From NCBI GenBank assembly GCA_011374625.1, contig DRPN01000005.1:1-34781 (forward strand): 34,781 nt of DNA, written 5' to 3'. The notes beneath the pieces were generated by a model. That model saw only the letters and a program-made list of their open reading frames with translations. It had not been told where the DNA came from and did no database searches. Origin of the DNA: Bacteroidota bacterium (GTDB lineage Bacteria > Bacteroidota > Bacteroidia > Bacteroidales > VadinHA17). A program made the position numbers and the translations under genes. Below, in pieces: positions 24,630 through 32,168 of this stretch. How positions within the stretch are numbered: the stretch's first letter is position 1; every line of letters starts with the position of its first letter.

Positions 24630-26812
24630 GTTGCGTTGATTTTTTCTTTCTTCCCTTCAATCTTGATCCGGTAAACACCGCCTGTTTCCAGTTTGATCTC
24701 CACGGGGATCTGTTTCAGTATGCGGTGCAGAAAATGGGTGGTGATCAGTGCCTTCAGTGAAATGCTCCCGGGTGACATGTCATCGTCCTGTTCAATATAT
24801 TCCAGCGTGTATCGGGTTCCCAGGAACATAAAAAACGGGGCCAGGAAATCCTGAAGGAACAACTGGGCCCGGCTGAAAAGAAAATGCACCGGATAGCTGT
24901 CATCGATTTTCAGGTTCCGGTAAAATCCCAGAGGAATTTTGTAGAATGAAAGATAGATATAATACAAAAGACTGCTTCTTTTTCCCTGATAATGGGTAAA
25001 ATAAAACAAACTTCCATCGTTGTAAAAATAGGCCCTGGCCCCGGTTTCCCGGCAATGGATATAACTTTTGTTATAGGCATCGGTATTGATTTCCCATTCT
25101 TCTGTATGCGGTGAATGGTTGTGTGTATATTCACAACGGATATGCTGGCCGGGTATCAGGCGGAAAGACTTCTGGAGCAGAGGGTTCAGTTGAATGTTTG
25201 AAACCTGCCAGTTCCTGGCGGGTTTCTGATGCATGCAGAAACAGTATCCGTCTCCGGTATTCCTGATGAAATAGCTGATGGGATAATCCAGGGTGGCCGA
25301 TCCGATATAGGGAGTAGTTTGCAGCTGGAAATGCAAATGCGGATAGGGCGAACGGCCTGAATTTCCCACCCGGGCAATTACCTGTCCTTCTTTTACCCTG
25401 TCGCCGGGTTTCACGGTGACCGATTCTTTTTTCAGGTGGCTCAGCTTGGAATAAAGCCCGTCTTTATGCCTGATCACGATCGTATTGCCCCAGTTTTGTT
25501 TCAGATTGACTTCTCCTACCGGGTTATCATTCACATCGTCCACCACCTCTTCCACCACCCCTTCGCCCGGGGCGGTTACCGATTTGTTGAAACAGTGGTA
25601 ATCTTCCAGGTTTTCGCCTTCGTTCTTATAGGTTTTCCCGTTGTTCCCCAGAATAACAAAATCCCATGCGTGCTTCCATTCGTCTTTGTGGGTGTATTCC
25701 CCGTCATGTCCCTGTGAAACGGTCCATTCCCCCCAGAAGGGCAGCTTGACAGGAAAATACTGAAGATACCGGAACCGGTCCGATTCATTTTTGAAGGTAT
25801 ACAGGTTCTTTTCGGGCTGGTTGTATTGGACCCATACCTCACGGAGACCTTTGGATACATGGGTTCTGAATTTCAGGACATAAAGGAACAAAAGAACGAC
25901 GAGATTGAAAGGCAGCGCATAGATCGATAGGCCGAATACCAGAAAGATCTTGTTCAGGCTGATGGTGATAATGGCTACCAGGGGAATCAGAAACAGGGTC
26001 CACAGGTAACTGGCACGGGAGGGAATCAGAAAAAATCCACCGATGGCAATGGAAGTCAGAATGAAATTGAAGCCGATATAACTGTAGTTGAAGCTGTTCA
26101 GGTCGGCACCGATGATGTTGTAGAAAAGGTATGCGGCATAAAATCCAAGAAGGGAAAGGGAAAAGGCGATTCTGGAAAAATAAAGCAATCCCAGGGCGAT
26201 CACGATCCCTGAAAGTACGCTGTACTGGAAAAATATGGCGCCCAGGCTGATAAAGTAAGTGCGCAATGATTCGGGAATGGCCAAGGAATTCCACCAGTCG
26301 TACAGGGCCACCAGACGGTTTCCACCGATCAGGTAGAGGTCGTTCAGGGTATAAATACCCCGGTCGCTGATCCCCAGCGCCGTGAAATCCTTGGTGGCCA
26401 GAAAAACCAGCCAGAGCGACAGAATAAAAGGCATACTCAGGGCCGGGAGACCGTATTTCCCGATCACTCCCTGGAGACTCATGGAAATAAACAGGGTGAA
26501 TACGGAAGCCAGCAACAGGATCAGAAAAAACAACCACCCCGGGCCGAAATAAATACCCAGGCCCAGTCCTACCAGAAGGCTGTTGAAGCCAAGCAATCCT
26601 TTTCTGATGGTTTCCGGGTGAAAATGCAGTGCACGGGCCAGCAGGTTGGTGATTAATACCGATAACAGCCCGCAGAGTCCCGCAAAAGCGTCGAAAAAAG
26701 TAATGGTGATCAGCAGAACGGCAAACACCAGATTATCGGAAAAGAAAATCTGGGAATAGCTGTTTGCCGTACACCTCAGGAACAGTAAGGCTTCTGCTTT
26801 CAGTTTTTTCAT
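24614..26812 (-). CDS. Urea-transporter-family membrane domain fused to M23 metallopeptidase
   Basis: 732 residues. Residues of about 25-315 form a polytopic domain matching the urea transporter family (PF03253), with the twofold repeat signatures GLLGFNSLLVGLGLG (71-87) and IGFNFILTSIAIGG (246-259). A linker leads to an M23 (LytM/lysostaphin) peptidase at about 360-505: HAWDF (His381, Asp384), APGEGVVEEVV, HLKKES with His459, and PHLHF (His492/His494), the zinc and catalytic residues. M23 enzymes cut peptide cross-links in peptidoglycan. The last 200 residues are beta-rich and unassigned. The fusion suggests channel and hydrolase act together, for example export of a small product coupled with local wall opening. 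Whether it carries urea here is unproven. It starts one base after the decarboxylase stop. Confidence 0.85.
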   Translation of the reverse strand: MKKLKAEALLFLRCTANSYSQIFFSDNLVFAVLLITITFFDAFAGLCGLLSVLITNLLARALHFHPETIRKGLLGFNSLLVGLGLGIYFGPGWLFFLILLLASVFTLFISMSLQGVIGKYGLPALSMPFILSLWLVFLATKDFTALGISDRGIYTLNDLYLIGGNRLVALYDWWNSLAIPESLRTYFISLGAIFFQYSVLSGIVIALGLLYFSRIAFSLSLLGFYAAYLFYNIIGADLNSFNYSYIGFNFILTSIAIGGFFLIPSRASYLWTLFLIPLVAIITISLNKIFLVFGLSIYALPFNLVVLLFLYVLKFRTHVSKGLREVWVQYNQPEKNLYTFKNESDRFRYLQYFPVKLPFWGEWTVSQGHDGEYTHKDEWKHAWDFVILGNNGKTYKNEGENLEDYHCFNKSVTAPGEGVVEEVVDDVNDNPVGEVNLKQNWGNTIVIRHKDGLYSKLSHLKKESVTVKPGDRVKEGQVIARVGNSGRSPYPHLHFQLQTTPYIGSATLDYPISYFIRNTGDGYCFCMHQKPARNWQVSNIQLNPLLQKSFRLIPGQHIRCEYTHNHSPHTEEWEINTDAYNKSYIHCRETGARAYFYNDGSLFYFTHYQGKRSSLLYYIYLSFYKIPLGFYRNLKIDDSYPVHFLFSRAQLFLQDFLAPFFMFLGTRYTLEYIEQDDDMSPGSISLKALITTHFLHRILKQIPVEIKLETGGVYRIKIEGKKEKINATCTVI

Positions 26813-26813
26813 A

Positions 26814-28172
26814 CTATTGCTTTTTTACCTGCAGATGGCCGGGAATTCTTTCCTGCTGGCGAATGGTTTCCAGGCTTTCCTTTTCTCTGATCAGATGTAC
26901 TTTTTTATCGGGATCGATCATCACCACGTTGGGCCGCAGGGTGATGAACTGCATCCACTGTGTCATATTGTATGCCCCGATACGGCTGATCACGAACCGG
27001 TCGCCTTTTTTCAGCAAGGGGAAAACCATGCTTTCCCTGATCACATCGATGTTCATGCACAGGGGGCCGAACACGGCGGTTTCTTCCGTATGCTGGGTAG
27101 ACGGCATGGCAGGAGATATCTGGTGTTCATACCAGAAAGAGGTGAACAGCAGGTTGACACCCACATCCACAATGGTGGAGCGGTATCCGCTGGACAGACG
27201 CTTGTTGGCAATGACCGTTCCCAGCAGGTAGCCGGCATCGTCAATCAGGGCCCTTCCCGTTTCCAGAATAAGCATGGGAAGGTTTTCGGGTTTGATGCCT
27301 GAATTGATCAGGGCGGAGGTAATGGCCTCAGCATATTCGTCGAATGAAGGAGCCGTGTCTGTTCCAGGCAGATAAGCTCCTTTCAGGGTGTTTTTCGAGG
27401 CGAACCCGCCTCCAACATCGATATATTTGATCACATGACCGTATTTTCTTTCCAGGCCGGTTGCCAGGTCGGCCAGTTTGGCCGCGGCAATGCCGTAAGC
27501 TTCCGTGGTCATCATGTAGGTCCCGATGTGCGCATGCAGCCCCACCAGCTCAAACGACTCGCTGATCATAATACGGTTGAGGGCATCCCAGGCTTCTCCG
27601 TTTTCATAATTAAACCCGAAACGGTCCCATTTCGGGTAGATTCCAACATCCATATTCACCCGGATGGCCACTCTGGGTTTGGTATTCATGGTAGCGGCCA
27701 GTTGTTTGAGTGTGTATAACTCGTCGAAATGGTCAATATGGATATAGGCTTTCTGCTCAATGGCTTTTTTCAGGTATTCTTCCGGCTTGTCGGGCCCGTT
27801 GAACAGGATATTGTTCCCGGGAATCCCGTTCGCCAGGGCTTTGTCGAATTCGAATCCCGAAACCACTTCAGCCCAGGAGCCTTCCTGGTGGAATACCCGG
27901 CATACGGCGTCGAGGTAATTGGTTTTGTACGACCAGGCAAACTGTACTTTCGGATAGCGGGTGGAAAAAGCCCGATAAGCTTCCTGGTAGGTTTCACGCA
28001 TGGTTTTTTCGGATATGACGAACAGGGGAGAACCATACTTCTGCATGAGTTCTTCCACGGCTACGTCGTCGATATGGGTAACGGGTTTGATTTCGGTTTT
28101 CATGCCGAATTTGCTTGGCATTCCGGCACTGAGCTTTTTAATAAACGGACGTTCAAAGGCAACTTTTTCCAT
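26814..28172 (-). CDS. Fold-type III PLP-dependent decarboxylase, diaminopimelate decarboxylase class
   Basis: 452 residues, alanine-racemase/LysA fold. PLP-binding Lys83 lies in AWSYKTNYLDAV; GLHAHIGTYM (211-220) and DVGGGF (252-257) bind the cofactor, as does ETGRALIDDAG (304-314, where most relatives have EPGR). The active-site Cys372 opens CMNID, and Tyr401 is in GAYNMTQWMQF. In true LysA this last motif reads CESGD, and the glycine and acidic residues differ here, so the substrate may not be meso-diaminopimelate. A Leu/His-rich N-terminal extension of about 30 residues precedes the barrel. It lies between the ATP-grasp gene and the UT/M23 gene with gaps of 25 and 1 bases, so it probably decarboxylates an amino acid or a ligated intermediate for that pathway. 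Confidence 0.88.
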   Translation of the reverse strand: MEKVAFERPFIKKLSAGMPSKFGMKTEIKPVTHIDDVAVEELMQKYGSPLFVISEKTMRETYQEAYRAFSTRYPKVQFAWSYKTNYLDAVCRVFHQEGSWAEVVSGFEFDKALANGIPGNNILFNGPDKPEEYLKKAIEQKAYIHIDHFDELYTLKQLAATMNTKPRVAIRVNMDVGIYPKWDRFGFNYENGEAWDALNRIMISESFELVGLHAHIGTYMMTTEAYGIAAAKLADLATGLERKYGHVIKYIDVGGGFASKNTLKGAYLPGTDTAPSFDEYAEAITSALINSGIKPENLPMLILETGRALIDDAGYLLGTVIANKRLSSGYRSTIVDVGVNLLFTSFWYEHQISPAMPSTQHTEETAVFGPLCMNIDVIRESMVFPLLKKGDRFVISRIGAYNMTQWMQFITLRPNVVMIDPDKKVHLIREKESLETIRQQERIPGHLQVKKQ

Positions 28173-28197
28173 AACGGCTTATTTCTTGTGAAGGATT

Positions 28198-29271
28198 CTA
28201 TATTGATTTGGATGATTTTTCGGGCTCCACTTCGCCCAGGGTGGAGAGCTGTTCGAATCTGGGCAGATCCACGATCATGTCGTAGGAGTACCTCACGAAC
28301 ATTTTTCCCACATCATAATGTTTGAAGGGTTTCACTTCCATTCCCAGGGCCAGTTTCACCAGGGCTTCAGGAAGGTTTTGTCCGGCCCCTACCGCCAGGT
28401 ATACCCAGGCGGGGATACGGGGATTGATCTCGATCACATACAGTTCATTCCGGGTAGTCTTGATCAGCTCCAGTTCCATACCTCCCCGCCATTGTGTTTT
28501 TGAAATGATGTGACGGGTCAGTTCCATCATGGCCGGATCGTCCAGGGTAATGCCGCCCCACGCCTTCCCCTTATCGGTAATGTACTGCTTGCGCATGGGA
28601 ACGGCTCCCACGGTTTGTCCCGTGCCGTCGCCCAGGGCTACCACATTCACCTCGGTTCCCCTGACAAATTCCTGAATGATTACCGGAAGTCCCCATTTGG
28701 CGGTTATCTTATTATAATGCATTCTTACCTGTTCTTCGTTGTATGCCAGGTAGGCATCGTAAAACTTCCCCTTGACCATGAGGGGGAACTCGAAATCCTC
28801 CCGGAGTTTTTCAATGTCCTGGTATGATAAAATATCCCGGCTTTTCGGTACCGGTACATTGTATTTTTCCCCGAAACGGGGCAGGTTTGATTTGTGCCTT
28901 TCCTCAAACTGGGCCAGGGTGGGAAGAAAAGTGCGGATACCCATTTTTTCAAGCCGCTCAGACGATTTCATAAAGGTATACAGCTCCGCATCGAAATTGG
29001 GGATTAGCACATCCACCTGTTCCTTCGACTGAATGTATTCCAGTCTTTCCAGCAGGGCTTCCACCCCGTCGGAAGGGTAGGGGATCATATAGGTCCGGTC
29101 GGTAACACCCGGCATATAAATTCCCGGCTCAAGGGTCTCGTAAGCCAGGCCTACCACTTCCATGGAAAAGGACCCCGATTCCCGGATGCTTCTGATCACC
29201 GGAACACCCGGTCCGGGATTGTCGGTGTTGTTCAGGCCGGTGGCAGCCAGTTTTAGCTTTAATTTTGACAT
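28198..29271 (-). CDS. ATP-grasp ligase, CarB/PylC-like
   Basis: 357 residues. The N-terminal Rossmann-like part starts LAATGLNNTDNPGPGVPVIRSIRES, followed by VDVLIPNFDAELY. The ATP-grasp region covers about 125-310: FPLMVKGKFYDAYLAYN (Lys167 for phosphate contact), VIIQEFVRGTEVNVVALGDG, and the magnesium-binding MELELIKTT...YVIEINPRIPAWVYLAVGAG with Glu281, Asn283 and Arg285. Such enzymes activate a carboxylate as acyl-phosphate and join it to an amine or thiol. The sequence resembles the carbamoyl-phosphate synthase large-chain branch, but it has only one grasp and no glutaminase. It sits 45 bases after the PqqD-like gene and 25 before the decarboxylase, so amide-bond formation on an amino acid or peptide substrate is likely. 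The substrate is not deducible. Confidence 0.88.
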   Translation of the reverse strand: MSKLKLKLAATGLNNTDNPGPGVPVIRSIRESGSFSMEVVGLAYETLEPGIYMPGVTDRTYMIPYPSDGVEALLERLEYIQSKEQVDVLIPNFDAELYTFMKSSERLEKMGIRTFLPTLAQFEERHKSNLPRFGEKYNVPVPKSRDILSYQDIEKLREDFEFPLMVKGKFYDAYLAYNEEQVRMHYNKITAKWGLPVIIQEFVRGTEVNVVALGDGTGQTVGAVPMRKQYITDKGKAWGGITLDDPAMMELTRHIISKTQWRGGMELELIKTTRNELYVIEINPRIPAWVYLAVGAGQNLPEALVKLALGMEVKPFKHYDVGKMFVRYSYDMIVDLPRFEQLSTLGEVEPEKSSKSI

Positions 29272-29316
29272 GTTGTTTTAGATAGGTCTTTTCAATAAAG
29301 GACTGAAAGGTGGAAA

Positions 29317-29571
29317 TTATTCCCCGTTTTCCAACAGGTTGAACTGTTTCAGCATGCCGATGAAATCGTAATAATACCTTTCCAGTGTGGCATCGTCCAC
29401 ATCGTATTTCCCGGTAAGGTCTCTGATGATATCCTCATGACTCCTGCCCTGCTGCAACAGTTTTACGATTTCCGTTCCAATGGGATTCAGTGAGTAGGAT
29501 TCTCCGGATGAGGGATCGAACACAAACCCGGAATCACTGACAGCAATGTTTTTTCTGAGACTCATAATCAT
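29317..29571 (-). CDS. PqqD-family peptide-binding protein
   Basis: 84 residues from the first ATG (a second, two codons on at 29565, is equally possible). The pattern FVFDPSSGESYSLNPIGTEIVKLLQQGRSHEDIIRDLTGKYDVDDATLERYYYDFIGMLKQFNLL is the PqqD winged-helix fold: strand pair, then NPIGTEIVKLL helix, then D---FI--L----L. PqqD domains hold the leader of a precursor peptide, or recruit a substrate, for modifying enzymes. No HprK-related kinase or radical SAM enzyme, its usual partners, is present; instead an ATP-grasp ligase and a decarboxylase follow directly. No short precursor-peptide gene was found beside it. The gap of about 50 bases upstream shows no convincing promoter. Confidence 0.85.
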   Translation of the reverse strand: MIMSLRKNIAVSDSGFVFDPSSGESYSLNPIGTEIVKLLQQGRSHEDIIRDLTGKYDVDDATLERYYYDFIGMLKQFNLLENGE

Positions 29572-29620
29572 AGGATTTAACAGCGTGGGTGTTTATTTTG
29601 AACAGATGTGCCAGGCCGGA

Positions 29621-30256
29621 TTATCCTTCCATGATCCGCTGAAATTCATCGGTGGAAAGGATGGCCGGCGTGTATGTTTCGTTACGTAATTCCAGCATCC
29701 TGACAAAGGTTCGCAGGTGTATTTTCGAGGCCCTGAGCAGGTTGGAATAAACCCGTATAACATCCGGGTTTTCAGCAAATCCATCCAGTGCTTCCTGAAG
29801 GTCGGCAATATCGGTTTCTTCGATCAGGGCTGCAGCCCGGAGGGCTTCCAGCGGATCGTCTTTTCCCCTGGCAGTCAGCTCCAGGTACAGGGCTTCCCAT
29901 TGTCTGTTCCGGAATTCGCCTTCGTCCTTATGGGCAGCCGGATCCTCCAGATCATACCTTTCCAGAAGATACAGAATGGCATCCATATGAGCCTGTTCAC
30001 TCCGGGCAATGTTTGCAAAGGGCCTCCACGAATGCCTGGAGTGGAAAAAGCGGTATACATCGCGGGCCAGTTTTTCTTCTTCTCTGAGAAGAACCAGGCT
30101 CCGGGCTTCCTCCCGGTTCAGGCTGGCCGTTTGCACGGCGGTTTGGGTCTGCAGGCAGGGGGGAACAGCGGTTTGTTCTTTCGTTGTTTGTTTCCCCTGG
30201 CCGTTTACCGTAAACAGTGTTCCGGCCAGCAGCAGAGGTATAATAAGGTATTTCAT
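29621..30256 (-). CDS. DUF2202 ferritin-like exported protein
   Basis: 211 residues from ATG 30256 (MKYLIIPLLLAGTLFTVNGQ), which begins a signal peptide; the longer reading starts at a TTG. After a polar linker with ACCLQTQ-type composition the DUF2202 core is seen: LNREEARSLVLLREEEKLARDVYRFFHSRH, then ANIARSEQAHMDAILYLLERY, the paired Glu/His helices of a ferritin-like four-helix bundle, and later ALIEETDIADLQEAL and RASKIHLRTFVRMLE. These residues could bind a di-metal centre. The function of the family is not established. It lies between an AraC-type metal-domain regulator and the PqqD-like gene, and follows a palindromic operator candidate, so regulation by a metal signal is plausible. 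Confidence 0.85.
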   Translation of the reverse strand: MKYLIIPLLLAGTLFTVNGQGKQTTKEQTAVPPCLQTQTAVQTASLNREEARSLVLLREEEKLARDVYRFFHSRHSWRPFANIARSEQAHMDAILYLLERYDLEDPAAHKDEGEFRNRQWEALYLELTARGKDDPLEALRAAALIEETDIADLQEALDGFAENPDVIRVYSNLLRASKIHLRTFVRMLELRNETYTPAILSTDEFQRIMEG

Positions 30257-30280
30257 AACAGATGCTTTTTGTTGACGATA

Positions 30281-30288
30281 CAAAACTA
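30281..30288 (-). promoter_or_regulatory. Candidate -7 box for the DUF2202 gene
   Basis: On the minus strand TAGTTTTG matches TAnnTTTG exactly, 25 bases before the ATG at 30256. The 33-bp palindrome at 30307-30339 lies just upstream, covering or abutting the expected -33 region, a position suited to repression or activation. Confidence 0.5.
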
Positions 30289-30306
30289 GGCGCAGAATTC
30301 TGTTTT

Positions 30307-30339
30307 ATGTTGCAATATTTTGATAAAATAGTGCAACAT
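30307..30339. promoter_or_regulatory. 33-bp near-perfect palindrome (operator candidate)
   Basis: ATGTTGCAATATTTT and AAAATAGTGCAACAT form 15-bp arms with one mismatch around a 3-base centre (GAT). It lies 39 bases after the AraC-type regulator's stop and 18 bases upstream of the DUF2202 -7 box. The arms are AT-rich and there is no T tract on either strand, so an intrinsic terminator is unlikely. A dimeric regulator site is the better reading. Confidence 0.6.
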
Positions 30340-30378
30340 TCCGGCATAAATTTAATACAAAACTGATAATGAAATATT

Positions 30379-30975
30379 TCAGTAAAGCTGGTCGATTGGT
30401 TTCCGGGATGCGCCTTTGCCCTGCTTGTATTCGCTCACCGTAACACCGGTCACGGCATGAAACTGCCTCGAAAGATACTGTACGCTGCTGTAATCCATCA
30501 TATACGCAATTTCACTCAGGGAAAATTCACCCTGGTTAACCAGTTCCTTGATGCGTTCGATCTTCTGCAAGATAATGTACCGTTCCAGCGTTACAGGCTC
30601 ATTAGCGGAAAACAATCTGGAAAGATACGGGTAGCTCAGGCCCAGTTTTTCTACGATGTAATCCGACTTACGGGTGATGGAATCAACGTTGTTCATCTGA
30701 TGGATCAGTTCGATGACCGCCCGCTTGATCTGTTCCACCAGCCACTTTTCACGGTTTCTGATCAGTTCGAACCCCAGTTTTTCAATGGATTTTTCGATAT
30801 CTTCCCGGGTGTACCGGGAGGAATCCATGGAAACGGTCACTTTCCCCAGTTCGATGCCCGTAATATGGTACCCTTGGTGTGTCAGTTTTTCGTTCAAATA
30901 CCAGATGCAACATCGGCACACCATGTTTTTCACAAGGAAAGTTTCGGTCGGTCGTTGCGGTTTTGTTTTTTCCAT
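30379..30975 (-). CDS. AraC-family regulator with N-terminal HMA-like metal-binding domain
   Basis: 198 residues. Residues of about 10-80 resemble a heavy-metal-associated (HMA) domain: FLVKNMVCRCCIWYLNEKL with Met18, Cys20 and Cys23 as MxCxxC (an extra Cys22 lies between), followed by GYHITGIELGKVTVSMDSS and YTREDIEKSIEKLGFELI, the beta-alpha-beta pattern. Residues of about 105-198 are the AraC/XylS double helix-turn-helix: YIVEKLGLSYPYLSRLFSANEPVTLERYIILQKIERIKELV and LSEIAYMMDYSSVQYLSRQFHAVTGVTVSEYKQ. A copper- or other metal-sensing activator is the natural inference. No metal efflux gene is next to it; the DUF2202 ferritin-like gene lies directly downstream. Start ATG at 30975. Confidence 0.9.
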   Translation of the reverse strand: MEKTKPQRPTETFLVKNMVCRCCIWYLNEKLTHQGYHITGIELGKVTVSMDSSRYTREDIEKSIEKLGFELIRNREKWLVEQIKRAVIELIHQMNNVDSITRKSDYIVEKLGLSYPYLSRLFSANEPVTLERYIILQKIERIKELVNQGEFSLSEIAYMMDYSSVQYLSRQFHAVTGVTVSEYKQGKGASRKPIDQLY

Positions 30976-30990
30976 GTCTTACTCCCCGTG

Positions 30991-31007
30991 TATGCATAAA
31001 TGCATTA
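30991..31007. promoter_or_regulatory. Paired ATGCAT palindromes before the AraC-type gene
   Basis: ATGCAT occurs at 30992-30997 and 31000-31005, making a symmetric element 16 bases upstream of the regulator's start. It could be an operator for self-control. The AT-rich context makes chance possible. Confidence 0.25.
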
Positions 31008-31037
31008 AACAAATATTACGGAGCAGGAAGGGAACGA

Positions 31038-32123
31038 TCAGCCGGAACGACCTTTTATGACATAGATATGTATCAGAATGCTTATGCCGGCGACTATAAA
31101 GGGAAGACTGAGCAACTGGCCCATATTCAGGGTCAGTTGATCTTCAAAAGGCACCTGGTTTTCTTTGATAAATTCAATGATGAACCGGGCTCCGAAAAGT
31201 ATGATCAGGAACACACCAAATATCAGAGCGGGCCGGGGATTCCCCTTCCGGCGAAGGTATATTCCCAGCAGGATAAAAAAGATCAACAGATACGCCAGGG
31301 CTTCGTAAATGTGGGTCGGATGCCTGGGCAATGCTTCTACCTGCATGGTTGCTGTGAAATAACGGTCTTCATCCTGGAATATCTGAAACACGGGCTGGCT
31401 TTCCGGAGGCAGGTAAACATTTCTTTCCTTTTGATGATAAGCCCTTTTGAGTATATCCACCACCTGCATCTGCATAACGGCCTGCAGCTCTTCCGGATTT
31501 CTGGCAGTACGTTTGAACCGGATACTCATTTCCAGGGGAACGGCCAGAGAATCCTTTACCGGTACAGTGTCTGCGGCTTTTTTGTATTGCACCCGGTCGA
31601 TCTGAGGCAGGGCCTTTACGCGGTCGCTTACATAACGTGCATATACAAAACCGGCCCCGGAACGGGTGGGATGCCCGTATATTTCAGAATTCATCAGGTT
31701 TCCCGTGCGAATGAACAATCCTGCCAGAGCCACCACAATAACCACCCGGTCGAGTACCCACCAGTAGGATTTGCCCGTTTTCCGGGCAAAAAGGTAAAGG
31801 ACAAGCAGAATGCCGATAGCCGCACCATGGCTGGCCAGCCCTCCTTTCCAGATCATCAGGATTTCAACCGGATGCTTGAGAAAATATTCGGGCTCATAAA
31901 AGAAACAGTGTCCGAGCCTTGCCCCCGCAATGGTTCCCACAGCCATGTAAATGGTCAGTTTGTCAAGCAGTTCGTTCGGAACACCTTCCATTCTGAAAAA
32001 CCGGGCCATAATAATATAGCCGAAGAAGAAGGCGGAGGCAAACAGTACACCGTAATATCTGACGGCGAAATGGCCGATGCTGAATATTTCAGGGTCAACA
32101 TTCCAGATCACGAAGTTTATCAT
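31038..32123 (-). CDS. lgt: Prolipoprotein diacylglyceryl transferase
   Basis: 361 residues from ATG 32123 (MINFVIWNVDPEIFSIG); the longer reading needs a TTG that overlaps the promoter box. Lgt moves a diacylglyceryl group from phosphatidylglycerol to the lipobox cysteine of prolipoproteins in the inner membrane. Recognisable parts: YYGVLFASAFFFGY, GTIAGARLGHCFFYEPEYF (family signature with the essential Arg), GGLASHGAAIGIL, FIRTGNLMNSEIYG and HPTHIYEALAYLL. About 110-120 residues, largely soluble and charged (KALPQIDRVQYKKAADTVPVKDS to DRYFTATMQVEALPR), are inserted between the NSEIYG and HPTHIYEA motifs, making it longer than the E. coli enzyme. Such insertions occur in Bacteroidota. It serves the many lipoproteins seen in this window. 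Confidence 0.95.
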   Translation of the reverse strand: MINFVIWNVDPEIFSIGHFAVRYYGVLFASAFFFGYIIMARFFRMEGVPNELLDKLTIYMAVGTIAGARLGHCFFYEPEYFLKHPVEILMIWKGGLASHGAAIGILLVLYLFARKTGKSYWWVLDRVVIVVALAGLFIRTGNLMNSEIYGHPTRSGAGFVYARYVSDRVKALPQIDRVQYKKAADTVPVKDSLAVPLEMSIRFKRTARNPEELQAVMQMQVVDILKRAYHQKERNVYLPPESQPVFQIFQDEDRYFTATMQVEALPRHPTHIYEALAYLLIFFILLGIYLRRKGNPRPALIFGVFLIILFGARFIIEFIKENQVPFEDQLTLNMGQLLSLPFIVAGISILIHIYVIKGRSG

Positions 32124-32144
32124 GGTGAACGGGGCTTTGTTGGC

Positions 32145-32152
32145 CAAAACTA
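32145..32152 (-). promoter_or_regulatory. Candidate -7 box for lgt
   Basis: On the minus strand TAGTTTTG matches TAnnTTTG exactly and lies 22 bases before the lgt ATG. It overlaps the TTG that a longer reading would use, supporting the shorter start. No -33 TTG is evident. Confidence 0.45.
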
Positions 32153-32168
32153 CTAAAATAATGTTACA

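Noticed and set aside
30307-30339. Intrinsic terminator after the AraC-type gene
   Set aside because: The arms are AT-rich and no T tract follows on either strand; an operator fits better.
32124-32147. Longer lgt start
   Set aside because: It relies on a TTG that overlaps an exact TAnnTTTG promoter box.
30879-32156. Plus-strand open frame of 425 codons opposite lgt and the AraC-type gene
   Set aside because: It lies antisense to two clearly recognised genes, and its translation shows no family pattern.
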